Shown here: positions 51,625-59,837 of the stretch, one piece after another
Numbering within the stretch: position 1 is the stretch's first letter
Layout: each line of letters opens with the position of its first letter
Origin: Brachybacterium squillarum M-6-3
Lineage (GTDB): Bacteria; Actinomycetota; Actinomycetes; Actinomycetales; Dermabacteraceae
Reading direction: 5' to 3'
Length of the DNA: 64,000 nt
Assembly (NCBI RefSeq): GCF_000225825.1
Contig: NZ_AGBX01000006.1
Coordinates: 62,001-126,000, forward strand
Program-made: the position numbers and the translations under genes
The notes under the pieces: generated by a model
Seen by the model: the letters and a program-made list of their open reading frames with translations, nothing else
The model's database searches: none
Told to the model about the DNA's origin: nothing

Positions 51625-52725
51625 ATGACTGTCATCGGGATCGACGCTCACAAGGACTGGCACACGCTCGTCGCGGTGGACGAGGTGGGCCGGAGGATCA
51701 AAGAGCTCACGGTCGAAGCACGTGCCGTGGGGCATCGGAAGATCTTGACCTGGCTGGAAGGCTTCGAGACCGTCACCGTCGCGGTCGAGGACTGCCGCCA
51801 CCTGACCCGTCGGCTCGAGGCTGACCTGCTCGAGGCCGGCCATCGAGTCGTTCGCGTGCACACCAGGTTGATGGCTGGCATGAGGCGCAGCAGCCGGGAA
51901 CGCGGCAAATCGGATCCTATTGATGCGGAAGCCGTGGCCCGGGTAGCACTTCGCGAAGAGGGATTGCCGACCGCTGAGCTGCCGGGCACTTCCCGGGACA
52001 TCAAGCTTCTGTCGGACCATCGCAGGAGCCTGGTTGCACGGCGCACAGCGATGCAGTCCAAGGCACGCTGGTTCCTCCACGAAATCGATCCTGAGCTGGA
52101 GATTCCCTCTCGTGCTCTGCGCCGGTACCACCTCCTGGACGAGCTGGTCGAGTACCTGGCGACAGCTGACGGAGCGGTCGCCGAGATCGCTCGCGACCTG
52201 CTGGTCGATATTCGCGAGCTGACAGTCAGGATCAACACGCTCGAGAGCCGCTTGAGCCGGCTGGTGCGGGCCGACCATCCCTCACTGGTCGCTGTCCCGG
52301 GCATGGGTACCTTGGGCGCAGCGATGATCATTGGCGAGACAGCGGGGATCGCCAGGTTTCGCTCCCGCGATGCCTACGCAAGATTCAACGGCACTGCGCC
52401 GATCCCGGTCTGGTCAGGGAACAAGGTGCGTGTTCGACTCTCGCGTGGAGGGAACCGCACGATCAACACCGCCCTGCACATGGCTGCCCTCACTCAGATT
52501 CGAATAGGCGCGGAAGGCGCCACCTACTACGACAAGCTCATTGCCGCCGGCAAGACTCGCAAAGAGGCGCTGCGGCTCCTACGACGTCGACTCTCAGATC
52601 GCATCTACGCCGCGCAGAGGGCCGACCTGGCCCCTGTCACCCAGACGCCCGAGGGTGGTGCCCCATTGGAGGAGCAGTCGCCGATCGAGCATCCTGCGTC
52701 GTCGATGCCGCTCATGGCCGCCTGA
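51625..52725 (+). CDS. IS110-family DEDD recombinase (transposase)
   Basis: A 366-residue protein with the RuvC-like DEDD domain (GIDAHKDWHTLVAVD at 5-19; VAVEDCRHLTRRL at about 52). The C-terminal transposase_20 domain reads LVAVPGMGTLGAAMIIGETA, then FNGTAPIPVWSGN and LSRGGNRTINTALH with the catalytic Ser. It looks intact. Together with a bridge RNA it would cut and rejoin donor and target sites. Confidence 0.92.
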   Translation: MTVIGIDAHKDWHTLVAVDEVGRRIKELTVEARAVGHRKILTWLEGFETVTVAVEDCRHLTRRLEADLLEAGHRVVRVHTRLMAGMRRSSRERGKSDPIDAEAVARVALREEGLPTAELPGTSRDIKLLSDHRRSLVARRTAMQSKARWFLHEIDPELEIPSRALRRYHLLDELVEYLATADGAVAEIARDLLVDIRELTVRINTLESRLSRLVRADHPSLVAVPGMGTLGAAMIIGETAGIARFRSRDAYARFNGTAPIPVWSGNKVRVRLSRGGNRTINTALHMAALTQIRIGAEGATYYDKLIAAGKTRKEALRLLRRRLSDRIYAAQRADLAPVTQTPEGGAPLEEQSPIEHPASSMPLMAA

Positions 52726-52798
52726 GCGATCCAACTTGACATAGGAGCATCGGGGAGCTCGACCCCCGCGGCCGCTGATCTGTGCCTTCATCGACGAG

Positions 52799-53443
52799 AT
52801 GCGCCCCGAAGGCTATGCAGTCGAGTCGATCCTGAGGGTCCTGCGCCAGCAGGGCCTCGTGATCGCTGCACGCACCTACCGGGCCTGGAAACGCCCGGCC
52901 CGGATCGCGGCCCGCACCGTCACCGACGCCCTGGTCGAGAACAAGATCCGCGACCTCGCCTGGATGCCCAACCCGGTCACCAGGCAGGTCCAGATGACGC
53001 CGGAGGGCCTGTATGGCCGCCGGAAATGGACCGCTCTGCTGCGTCGCCAGGACGGCCTCGCGGGCACGTCCCGTGGGGCAGTGGACCGGGCGATGCGGAC
53101 CCTCGGCCTCGAGGGCATCCGACGGGCGAAGAAGCTCCGCACCACCATCCCCGACCCTGACGGGAAACGGGCAGGTGACCTGCTGAACCGAGACTTCACC
53201 GCAGCGGCCCCGAACCGGGTCTGGGTCACAGATTTCACCTACGTCCGCACCTGGGCAGGGTTCGTCTACGTCGCGTTCATCGTGGACGTCTTCGCCCAGC
53301 GGATCATCGACTGGCACGCCAGCTCCAGCAAGAAGGTCGACCTGGTGATGACCCCGCTGCGCATCGCCCTGTGTCAGCGGGAACGAGAGGGAAACCGGGT
53401 CTCACCAGGTGATTTGATCCATCACAGCGATGCCGGATCTCAA
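52799..53443 (+). pseudogene. IS3 orfB transposase, 5' fragment
   Basis: In-frame from about 52.77 kb (RPLICAFIDEMRPEGY) with the HTH_21 region, then an integrase core: VWVTDFTYV (first Asp) and LIHHSDAGSQ (second Asp). It is broken at 53443 by the IS30 insertion, before the catalytic Glu. The start is normally provided by a -1 ribosomal frameshift from orfA. Confidence 0.88.
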
Positions 53444-54940
53444 GGCGGATTCAACAGGTCGTCGCAACACCTTGATGTCGGAGGTGTTCGAGCATGGCCA
53501 CAAAGGACTGGACCAAGAAGACGAGCGACGCGGCAGAGGAGCTTCGTCGGCAATGGCGTGCTGACCGGGCGCTGAGACCGCCGATGCGCTCGCCCGGACG
53601 TCCAGACCCGTCCCGGGAGGTGCAACGGCAGTTCTGGCGTCTGATCGCCACGGGCATCACGTCGGCAGAAGCGGCGCTCGCGGTCGGCGTGTCCGTGCCG
53701 GTCGGGTCCCGCTGGTTTCGCCACGCTGGCGGCATGCCGCCCATCTCGCTTGCTGAGCCCACCGGCCGATACCTGAGCTTCGAGGAACGCGAGGAGATCG
53801 CCATCCTGCACGCCCAGGACAAGGGCGTTCGCGAGATCTCCCGCGTGATCGGGCGTGACCCCGGAACCGTCTCACGCGAGCTGCGCCGCAACGCGGCGAC
53901 TCGTGGCGGGAAGCTGGAGTACCGGGCCACGGTCGCCCAGTGGAAGGCGCAGCAGGCGGCCAAGCGGCCCAAGGTCGCGAAGCTTCTCAAGAACGAGAAC
54001 TTGCGCCAATACGTCCACGAGCGGCTCGCCGGCGATGTTCGCCGGCCCGACGGCACGATCGTCACGGGCCCCACCCCGGCCCCGTGGAAGGGGCTGAACA
54101 AGCCGCACCGAGCGGACCGGCGGTGGTCGCTGGCCTGGAGCCCGGAACAGATCTCTCAGCGCCTGAAGCTCGACTTCCCCGATGATGAGTCCATGCGCAT
54201 CAGCCACGAGGCGATCTACCAGTCGCTGTTCATCGAGGGCCGGGGGGCGCTCCAGCGAGAACTGGTCACCTGTCTTCGCACCGGTCGCGCGTTACGGCGT
54301 CCCCGGGCCCGGTCACGGAACAAGCCCGGTGGGCATGTCACGGCCGATGTGATCCTCAGCGAACGCCCCGCGGAAGCCGAGGACCGCGCCGTGCCCGGTC
54401 ACTGGGAAGGCGACTTGATCATCGGCACAGGCAGGTCGGCGATCGGGACGATCGTTGAGCGCAGCAGCCGCTCAACGATCCTGGTCCACTTGCCCCGCAT
54501 GGAGGGCTGGGCAGAGAAACCCCATGTAAAGAACGGGCCATCGCTGGGCGGCTACGGGGCCGTCGCGATGAACGCGGCGCTGAGTGCATCGATCACCACG
54601 CTGCCCGAACAGCTGCGCAAGACCCTAACCTGGGATCGCGGGAAGGAGCTCTCGGGGCACGCGCAGTTCGCGATGCAGACCGGCACGAAGGTGTTCTTCG
54701 CAGACCCCCATTCACCGTGGCAGCGACCGACGAACGAGAACACCAACGGCCTGCTCCGCCAGTACTTCCCCAAAGGCACAGACCTCTCGCGATGGTCCGC
54801 CGGGGACCTCGAGGCCGTCGCTCACGCACTCAACAACCGCCCCCGAAAGGTCCTCCAGTGGAAGACACCCGCCGAAGTTTTCGAAGAGCAACTACGCTCG
54901 CTACAACAACCCGGTGTTGCAACGACTGGTTGAGCCCACG
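53444..54940 (+). mobile_element. IS30-family insertion sequence (copy 1), intact
   Basis: 1497 bp flanked by a 3-bp target duplication CAA (53441-53443 and 54941-54943). Removing it joins the HHSDAGSQ codons to YTAIRLTE and restores IS3 orfB. The ends form imperfect inverted repeats (about 21 of 28 bases; both with the core TCAAC ... GTCG and GCAACACC). The length is rather long for IS30 because of an N-terminal extension of the transposase. Confidence 0.9.
53494..54933 (+). CDS. IS30-family transposase
   Basis: A 479-residue DDE transposase. After a basic N-terminal extension with an extra HTH-like segment, the IS30 HTH (LSFEEREEIAILHAQDKGVR, about 92-111) is followed by the core: HWEGDLIIG (first Asp), TWDRGKEL (second Asp) and PTNENTNGLLRQYFPKG (Glu). 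All catalytic residues are intact. It lies 50 bp from the left inverted repeat. Confidence 0.93.
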   Translation: MATKDWTKKTSDAAEELRRQWRADRALRPPMRSPGRPDPSREVQRQFWRLIATGITSAEAALAVGVSVPVGSRWFRHAGGMPPISLAEPTGRYLSFEEREEIAILHAQDKGVREISRVIGRDPGTVSRELRRNAATRGGKLEYRATVAQWKAQQAAKRPKVAKLLKNENLRQYVHERLAGDVRRPDGTIVTGPTPAPWKGLNKPHRADRRWSLAWSPEQISQRLKLDFPDDESMRISHEAIYQSLFIEGRGALQRELVTCLRTGRALRRPRARSRNKPGGHVTADVILSERPAEAEDRAVPGHWEGDLIIGTGRSAIGTIVERSSRSTILVHLPRMEGWAEKPHVKNGPSLGGYGAVAMNAALSASITTLPEQLRKTLTWDRGKELSGHAQFAMQTGTKVFFADPHSPWQRPTNENTNGLLRQYFPKGTDLSRWSAGDLEAVAHALNNRPRKVLQWKTPAEVFEEQLRSLQQPGVATTG

Positions 54941-55290
54941 CAATACACCGCCATTCGACTGACCGAGCTTCTCGCCCTTGAAGGGATCGCCCCGGCGATC
55001 GGGACCGTCGGCGACGCCTTCGATAACGCGCTGATGGAGACGATCAACGGGCTCTACAAGACCGAGTGCATCCGCACCACCGTCTTCCACGCCGGCCCCT
55101 TCCGCACCCTCGCGGACGTCGAGTTCGCAACCGCCGGCTGGGTCAACTGGTACAACAACCGCCGCCTCCACGGCTCCCTCGGAATGCTCACCCCGGTAGA
55201 GTCCGAGACGCTCCACTACGAGGCCCTCACCCGAGAGCCCCACCCCGCAAAGTCGCGGCAGAGAACCCGGGCCGATTCAGAAGACGCCGG
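54941..55290 (+). pseudogene. IS3 orfB transposase, 3' fragment
   Basis: It continues the orfB frame with AIRLTELLALEGIAPAIGTV, ALMETINGLYKTE (catalytic Glu) and the C-terminal WVNWYNNRRLHGSLGMLTP. The last visible IS3-like residues are around HPAKSRQRTRAD. The end runs into IS256 sequence without a proper IS3 terminus. Confidence 0.85.
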
Positions 55291-55301
55291 GTGGGCCTTC
55301 G

Positions 55302-56612
55302 GGCCAGGACCTGGTCGAGCAGTTGAAGGAAGCGGGGCAGCTGGACGCGCCGTTCGCTCAGATCGACGCCGGCCAGGTCGAGCTGACCGGGGACGGTGGG
55401 TTCGTGCCCGCGCTGGTCAAGGCCGCGCTCGAGCGGGGCCTGCAGGCGGAGCTGAGCAGCCATCTCGGCTACGAGTAGGGCTCCGACGACGCGTCGAAGC
55501 ACGCCAACTCGCGTAATGGGACGACGCAAAAGACGATGGATTACGAGGTCGGGCCGATCGCGCTGGACGTCCCCAGGGACCGTGCTGGCTCGTTCACGCC
55601 ACGCCTGGTTCCGAAAGGCCAGCGGCGCCTGGGAGGCCTCGATGACATGATCATCAGCCTCTACGCCAGCGGGATGACGAAGCGGGACATCCAGCACCAT
55701 CTGGCATCCACGCTGGGCACGGACCTGTCGCACGAGACGATCTCGAACATCACCGACGCGGTCCTCGAGGAAGTCGCCGCGTGGCTAGCGAGGCCGCTGG
55801 AGGAGTTCGATCCCGTCCTTTACCTCGACGCGATCCGGATCAAGATCCGGGAGAACAGCCAGGTCATCAGCCGCGCGGCGAATATCGCGGTCGGCGTGGA
55901 CCTCGACGGGATCAAGCACGTGCTGGGGATCTGGGTCCAGGACGCCGAGGGGTCGGCGTTCTGGGCCCAGGTCTGCGCTGACCTGGCCAATTGCGTTGTG
56001 CGGGACGTGCTGATCGTGTGCTGCGACGGCCTGAAGGGCCTGCCGGAAGCGGTCGAGGCGACGTGGCCGGACTCGATGGTCCAGACCTGCGTGGTCCACC
56101 TGATCCGCGCCGCCACGCGGTTCGTGGCCTACCAGGATCGCAAGAAGGTCGCTGCCGCGTTGAAGCCGATCTACACCGCCGCGAGCGAGGACGCGGCCTG
56201 GACGGCGCTGGTGGAGTTCGAGGCTTCGCCGCTGAGGCAGAAGTACCCCCAGGCGGTGATGACCTGGAAGAACTCGTGGGACCGGTTCACCCCGTTCCTC
56301 CAGTTCCCGCCGATGCTGCGGAAGGTCATCTACACGACCAACGCCATCGAGTCGTTGAACTACCAGCTGCGGAAGGTCACGAAGAACCGGGGCCACTTCC
56401 CCTCGACGGACGCGGTCGTGAAGCTGCTCTGGCTGGCGATCTGCAACATCGAGGACAAACGCGCCGCCGGTCGTGCCAGGGACCGCGGCGAGCCCGCGAA
56501 CGAGCGGAAGGCCCAGGGGCGGCTCGTCGAGGGCCAGGTCGTCACGAAGTGGAAGCAGGCCCTCGCCCAACTTGCCGCTGCCTACCCCGACCGGATCACC
56601 CCCTACCTGTGA
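55302..56612 (+). pseudogene. IS256-family transposase with internal TAG stop
   Basis: Mutator-type transposase: QDLVEQLKEAGQLDA at the start, then HLGYE followed by TAG (55476-55478) where relatives have Lys, then the long intact part from 55536. Catalytic motifs are present: LYLDAIRIKIRE (Asp), VCCDGLKGLPEAV (Asp) and TTNAIESLNYQLR (Glu). The 5' end is fused to the IS3 remnant, and no start or left inverted repeat is visible. Translation from an internal start (ATG 55536, 358 residues) would lack the N-terminal region, so activity is unlikely. Confidence 0.85.
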
Positions 56613-56889
56613 ACACCCCGCTTACACAGACAAATTGACAAGCCCCCTGGCTGCGACACAGAACGGAACCCAGAGCGCTTCAACCCGAAAGTCACGTCGA
56701 CCGGGAGTGTTGCTTCGGCACCGTGAGACGATCGAGTGTAGATACACGCTACTAAGCGATAGTCAAGCCTTCAAATATTCAATCGATACACACCTCCGAG
56801 AAAAAGTCAAGCCTTTACATGTCCGATCGGCAGATGCAAGCTTCGAGCAGCAGAACCTTCCCAGCATCACTTCCATGAAAGTTGAAAAA
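56613..56889. other. Junction region between IS256 and the cargo genes
   Basis: It contains the IS256 right end (TTACACAGACAAATTGACAA, about 56621-56640), the IS30 end relic at 56698-56729 and an AT-richer stretch (56740-56880) that should hold the promoter of the secreted-protein gene. No other gene was seen. Confidence 0.5.
56698..56729. mobile_element. Relic of an IS30 right end
   Basis: The first 17 bases (CGACCGGGAGTGTTGCT) are identical to the right end of IS30 copy 2 (59452 on) and about 11 of the next 17 also match, in the same orientation. No transposase remains beside it. It suggests that a related IS30 once lay to the left of the cargo genes. Confidence 0.6.
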
Positions 56890-57867
56890 ATGAGAAAAGC
56901 TAGAATTGCATGCCTGACACTTGTCGGGGTCATGGCGACGACCACGATGGGCCTTGGGGTCGCGAGTGCAGAGCAACCGGAGGTGACTGATCAAGTCCTC
57001 GCCGCGGTTGGTGGAGGCGTCATCGACGGTAATATTGACGTAAAGAGTGAAGCCAACAGTTTCTCAGGCGAGGCAGGCGATGGTTCCACAGTGCACATCC
57101 CAATCAAGGGCGAGGAGGGTATTGTTCTGAGCTCCGCCGACGAGGACCTGTCTGATCTAGCCCTTGTTCTTCCCGACGGTGACAATGTTGATTCAGCAGA
57201 AGAGTCCGACCTTGGAGGCGTGAGATTTGAGAACAGTGATGGCACTAGCAGTACCGTACTTCCAAAGGATGATGGATCAGTTCAGGTTGCTACCGTCATT
57301 CCAGACTCGAATTCTCCACGTAGCTTCACCTATGAGATTCACGGCAGCTCTGGAGGCTCCCTCGTCCTCGAGAGCGACGGTAGCGTTTCTGTGCTAGATG
57401 CCAGCGGCGAATGGGAGGGTGGGGTGAGTGCGCCATGGGCCACGGATGCGGATGGAAATTCCGTGCCAACCAGTTACACGGTGGACGGGAATCGGCTTAC
57501 TCAGCACGTGGAATTTTCAGAGGAAACGGCGTTTCCGGTTGTTGCTGACCCTTGGTTGGGTAAGGCTCTCATAAAGAAGGCCGTTTGGGCCAATGGCCTA
57601 TGGAAGTATAGTCCCACCCTCAAGGTGTACCCGACAACGTGGGGCCGCTGGACCGGAGCCGGGGCGCGGTGGTCAGCCTGGAAAGAGACCCTTGATAAGA
57701 CACCTCGCAGAGGGCACCCGAATCCCAACACTACCACAATGAAACTGCAATTCTACTGCCATTTCGACGTCGTTCGATACCGAGCCCCGAACAAGGAAAG
57801 TTGGAATCTGGACACCAAGATCCCTAATCGTGGATACACGGGTTTTGTTAAGAATGGATGCAACTGA
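56890..57867 (+). CDS. Secreted DUF2599-like protein, island cargo
   Basis: A 325-residue exported protein. The signal peptide (MRKARIACLTLVGVMATTTM ..., cleavage after about VASA) leads into an acidic, Ser/Asp/Gly-rich beta-type region (about 30-220). A C-terminal domain of about 100 residues follows (LKVYPTTWGR, TTTMKLQFYCHFDVVRY, APNKESWNLD, ending VKNGCN), with two Cys. This resembles the actinobacterial DUF2599 domain, whose function is unknown. The gene is clearly AT-richer than the chromosome and uses different codons, so it was acquired. An earlier in-frame ATG (56875) is possible. A small membrane protein gene begins one base after its stop. Confidence 0.78.
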   Translation: MRKARIACLTLVGVMATTTMGLGVASAEQPEVTDQVLAAVGGGVIDGNIDVKSEANSFSGEAGDGSTVHIPIKGEEGIVLSSADEDLSDLALVLPDGDNVDSAEESDLGGVRFENSDGTSSTVLPKDDGSVQVATVIPDSNSPRSFTYEIHGSSGGSLVLESDGSVSVLDASGEWEGGVSAPWATDADGNSVPTSYTVDGNRLTQHVEFSEETAFPVVADPWLGKALIKKAVWANGLWKYSPTLKVYPTTWGRWTGAGARWSAWKETLDKTPRRGHPNPNTTTMKLQFYCHFDVVRYRAPNKESWNLDTKIPNRGYTGFVKNGCN

Positions 57868-57868
57868 C

Positions 57869-58204
57869 ATGAATACAGTCCGCCGAATCCCTTTATTTCT
57901 CGGTGCTGCCGCGGGAGCCTCTCTCGTGATACTCAATGTAGTCACCGCCACTTTTTACCTGCTCTGGATGGGTGCTGACCAATGGTTGGTTAATCGGTCT
58001 GAAAGTGGTGGCGGATTCGACCCCAGTCAACTTCCTCCGTACACTCATGCTACTTGGTTCGCCGCACATGCCACCATGCTTTCGCTCGTGGTCCTGGATG
58101 TAATTGCCGTCGCGGCAGTCGTTCTTCTCATTCGTGGAAACCGAAGGCAAGCAGATGCCCCGGCAGCTGTCAATCTCCCACATCCTTCTGTGCACCAGGC
58201 CTGA
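57869..58204 (+). CDS. Small two-helix membrane protein, partner of the secreted protein
   Basis: A 111-residue protein with two transmembrane helices (about 8-33 and 63-87) joined by an extracytoplasmic loop (MGADQWLVNRSESGGG...). The ATG at 57869 is one base past the stop of the secreted protein, so translation is coupled. The base composition is similarly low in GC. No family is recognised. The gene order, secreted product then small membrane protein, matches bacteriocin/immunity or exporter-helper pairs; this is inference. Confidence 0.7.
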   Translation: MNTVRRIPLFLGAAAGASLVILNVVTATFYLLWMGADQWLVNRSESGGGFDPSQLPPYTHATWFAAHATMLSLVVLDVIAVAAVVLLIRGNRRQADAPAAVNLPHPSVHQA

Positions 58205-58380
58205 TGAAGGCTGAAGGGGAGTTGGGGTGTCACTCTCTAGTGAAGGCGTCCGTGATGACTGTGAATTACTCCGACTCCGATGGGGTTTTGATCCCACGAG
58301 ATATCTTGGTGTGACATCTTGGGGCATCGTTCGCTGATGTCTCGGAACATCGTTCATGAAGAAGGGCCCCGACTCCTGCC

Positions 58381-59488
58381 GGGTGGTGTCAAAGCGTCGA
58401 AGCAACATGGGGCTCGCCGGCCAGTAGTCGAGTGAATGATTCTGTCGGTGTCAGGAAGCCGAGCCGGCGGCGGGGGCGGTTGTTGATCTCCTCCGCGATC
58501 GTGGTGAGGTAGGGCTGGTGATCGGGGATCGCGGTTCCCTTGGGCAAGTACTCGCGGTAGAGCCGGTTGGTGTTCTCGTTGGACGGTCGTTGCCACGGGG
58601 AGTGGGGGTCGGCGAAGTAGACCGGCATCGACGTGGCCAGGGAGACCTTCGCGTGCTGAGCCATTTCGCTGCCCTGGTCCCAGGCCAGCGAGGTTCGCAT
58701 CATCTCGGGCAGCTCGTTGAAGTACTCGATGACCGCGTCCGCTGTCGTCTCGGCGTGCTTCGAGGGCAGGGCCAGCAGGCCGGTGAACCCGCTCATCCGC
58801 TCCACCAGCGTCGCCGCGCATGAGGTGCCGTTCTTCCCGATGATCAGGTCGCCCTCCCAGTGCCCGGGCACGCGTCGCTCAGCGGCGTCCTCGCCCCGCT
58901 CGCTCAGCGGCACCATCCCCACGATCGGCCCGCCCCGAGACCGGCCGGTCGTGCGGGGCTTGCGCCGAGTGCGCTTGGACTGCAGGAAGATGCCGCGCCG
59001 GGCGAGCTCGCCTTTGGGGATGGCGTAGATGTACTGGTAAATCGCTTCGCCGGAGACCGTGCGGCCCTGCGCGTCGGGTGAGTTCGCCACACGGCCAACA
59101 GTCGGGTCTGTGGCTTCCAGACGCAAGCGACCCGCGATCTCGTTCGGCGTCCACGACGCGGCCAGATCCGCCTCCACCCGCGCCTTCAGCACCGGATCTC
59201 TGGCGACCTTCCGCTGCTGCGGACGCGCCCGGCGACGCTGCGCGGCCACGTCCGCGGTGACGGCCTGATAGCCGCGGGTCTTCGTCGTGTTCCGCCGGAT
59301 CTCCCGCGAGACCACAGACGGACATCGGCCCAGGTGACGAGCGATTCTCCGCACGCCCCACCCTGCCTTCGACGCGGTGGAAATCTCCGACCGCTCACCA
59401 AACGACAACCCCACCCGCGCCATCAGCACCCTCACCCGTCGATACCCCCACCGACCGGGAGTGTTGCTACGACGCTATGACACCGCCC
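58381..59488 (-). mobile_element. IS30-family insertion sequence (copy 2), intact
   Basis: 1108 bp bounded by 27-bp inverted repeats (58381-58407 and 59462-59488) with three mismatches; the shared core is GGTGTCA, then AGCGTCG and AGCAACA. It carries one transposase gene on the minus strand. It lies within the loop of a terminator-like palindrome (58358-58371 with 59489-59502). No certain target duplication was identified. Confidence 0.9.
58389..59435 (-). CDS. IS30-family transposase
   Basis: A 348-residue DDE transposase of normal length. The N-terminal HTH (GVRRIARHLGRCPSVVSREI) and the core HWEGDLIIGKNG (first Asp), LAWDQGSEM (second Asp) and PSNENTNRLYREYLPKG (Glu) are intact. It is only distantly similar to the IS30 transposase at 53494. 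The C-terminus reaches into the left inverted repeat region. Confidence 0.93.
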   Translation of the reverse strand: MRVLMARVGLSFGERSEISTASKAGWGVRRIARHLGRCPSVVSREIRRNTTKTRGYQAVTADVAAQRRRARPQQRKVARDPVLKARVEADLAASWTPNEIAGRLRLEATDPTVGRVANSPDAQGRTVSGEAIYQYIYAIPKGELARRGIFLQSKRTRRKPRTTGRSRGGPIVGMVPLSERGEDAAERRVPGHWEGDLIIGKNGTSCAATLVERMSGFTGLLALPSKHAETTADAVIEYFNELPEMMRTSLAWDQGSEMAQHAKVSLATSMPVYFADPHSPWQRPSNENTNRLYREYLPKGTAIPDHQPYLTTIAEEINNRPRRRLGFLTPTESFTRLLAGEPHVASTL

Positions 59489-59510
59489 CGGGGTCCTTCT
59501 TCTTTGGCTG

Positions 59511-59837
<327 letters not shown>

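Larger units (their letters stand above)
51414..52754 (+). mobile_element. IS110-family insertion sequence
   Basis: Joining 51413 to 52755 restores IS3 orfA, which fixes the borders to within a base or two. There are no inverted repeats or target duplication, as expected for IS110. About 210 bp of non-coding left end precedes the recombinase gene and about 30 bp follows it. In the IS110 group the long left end encodes the bridge RNA. Confidence 0.82.
51028..55290 (+). mobile_element. IS3-family element, interrupted twice and lacking its right end
   Basis: The left end TGAAGCGCCCCGG at 51028 abuts the broken LysE gene. orfA (51120 on) and orfB (52.77 kb on, in the -1 frame) follow the IS3 layout. 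IS110 separates orfA near its end, and IS30 separates orfB. The expected inverted copy of the left end is absent. The element merges into IS256 sequence at about 55.26-55.30 kb, so the right boundary is approximate. It cannot transpose on its own in this form. Confidence 0.8.
58358..59502 (-). terminator. Terminator-like palindrome split by IS30 copy 2
   Basis: GAAGAAGGGCCCCG (58358-58371) and the complementary CGGGGTCCTTCTTC (59489-59502) match at 13 of 14 positions, the mismatch being G-U compatible. Without the IS30 copy the arms would lie about 9 bases apart and make a strong hairpin, just past the stop of the IS3 remnant on the minus strand. Confidence 0.7.

Noticed and set aside
55250-55300. 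Right terminal repeat of the IS3 element
   Set aside because: The expected complement of TGAAGCGCCCCGG is absent; the element is truncated by IS256 sequence.
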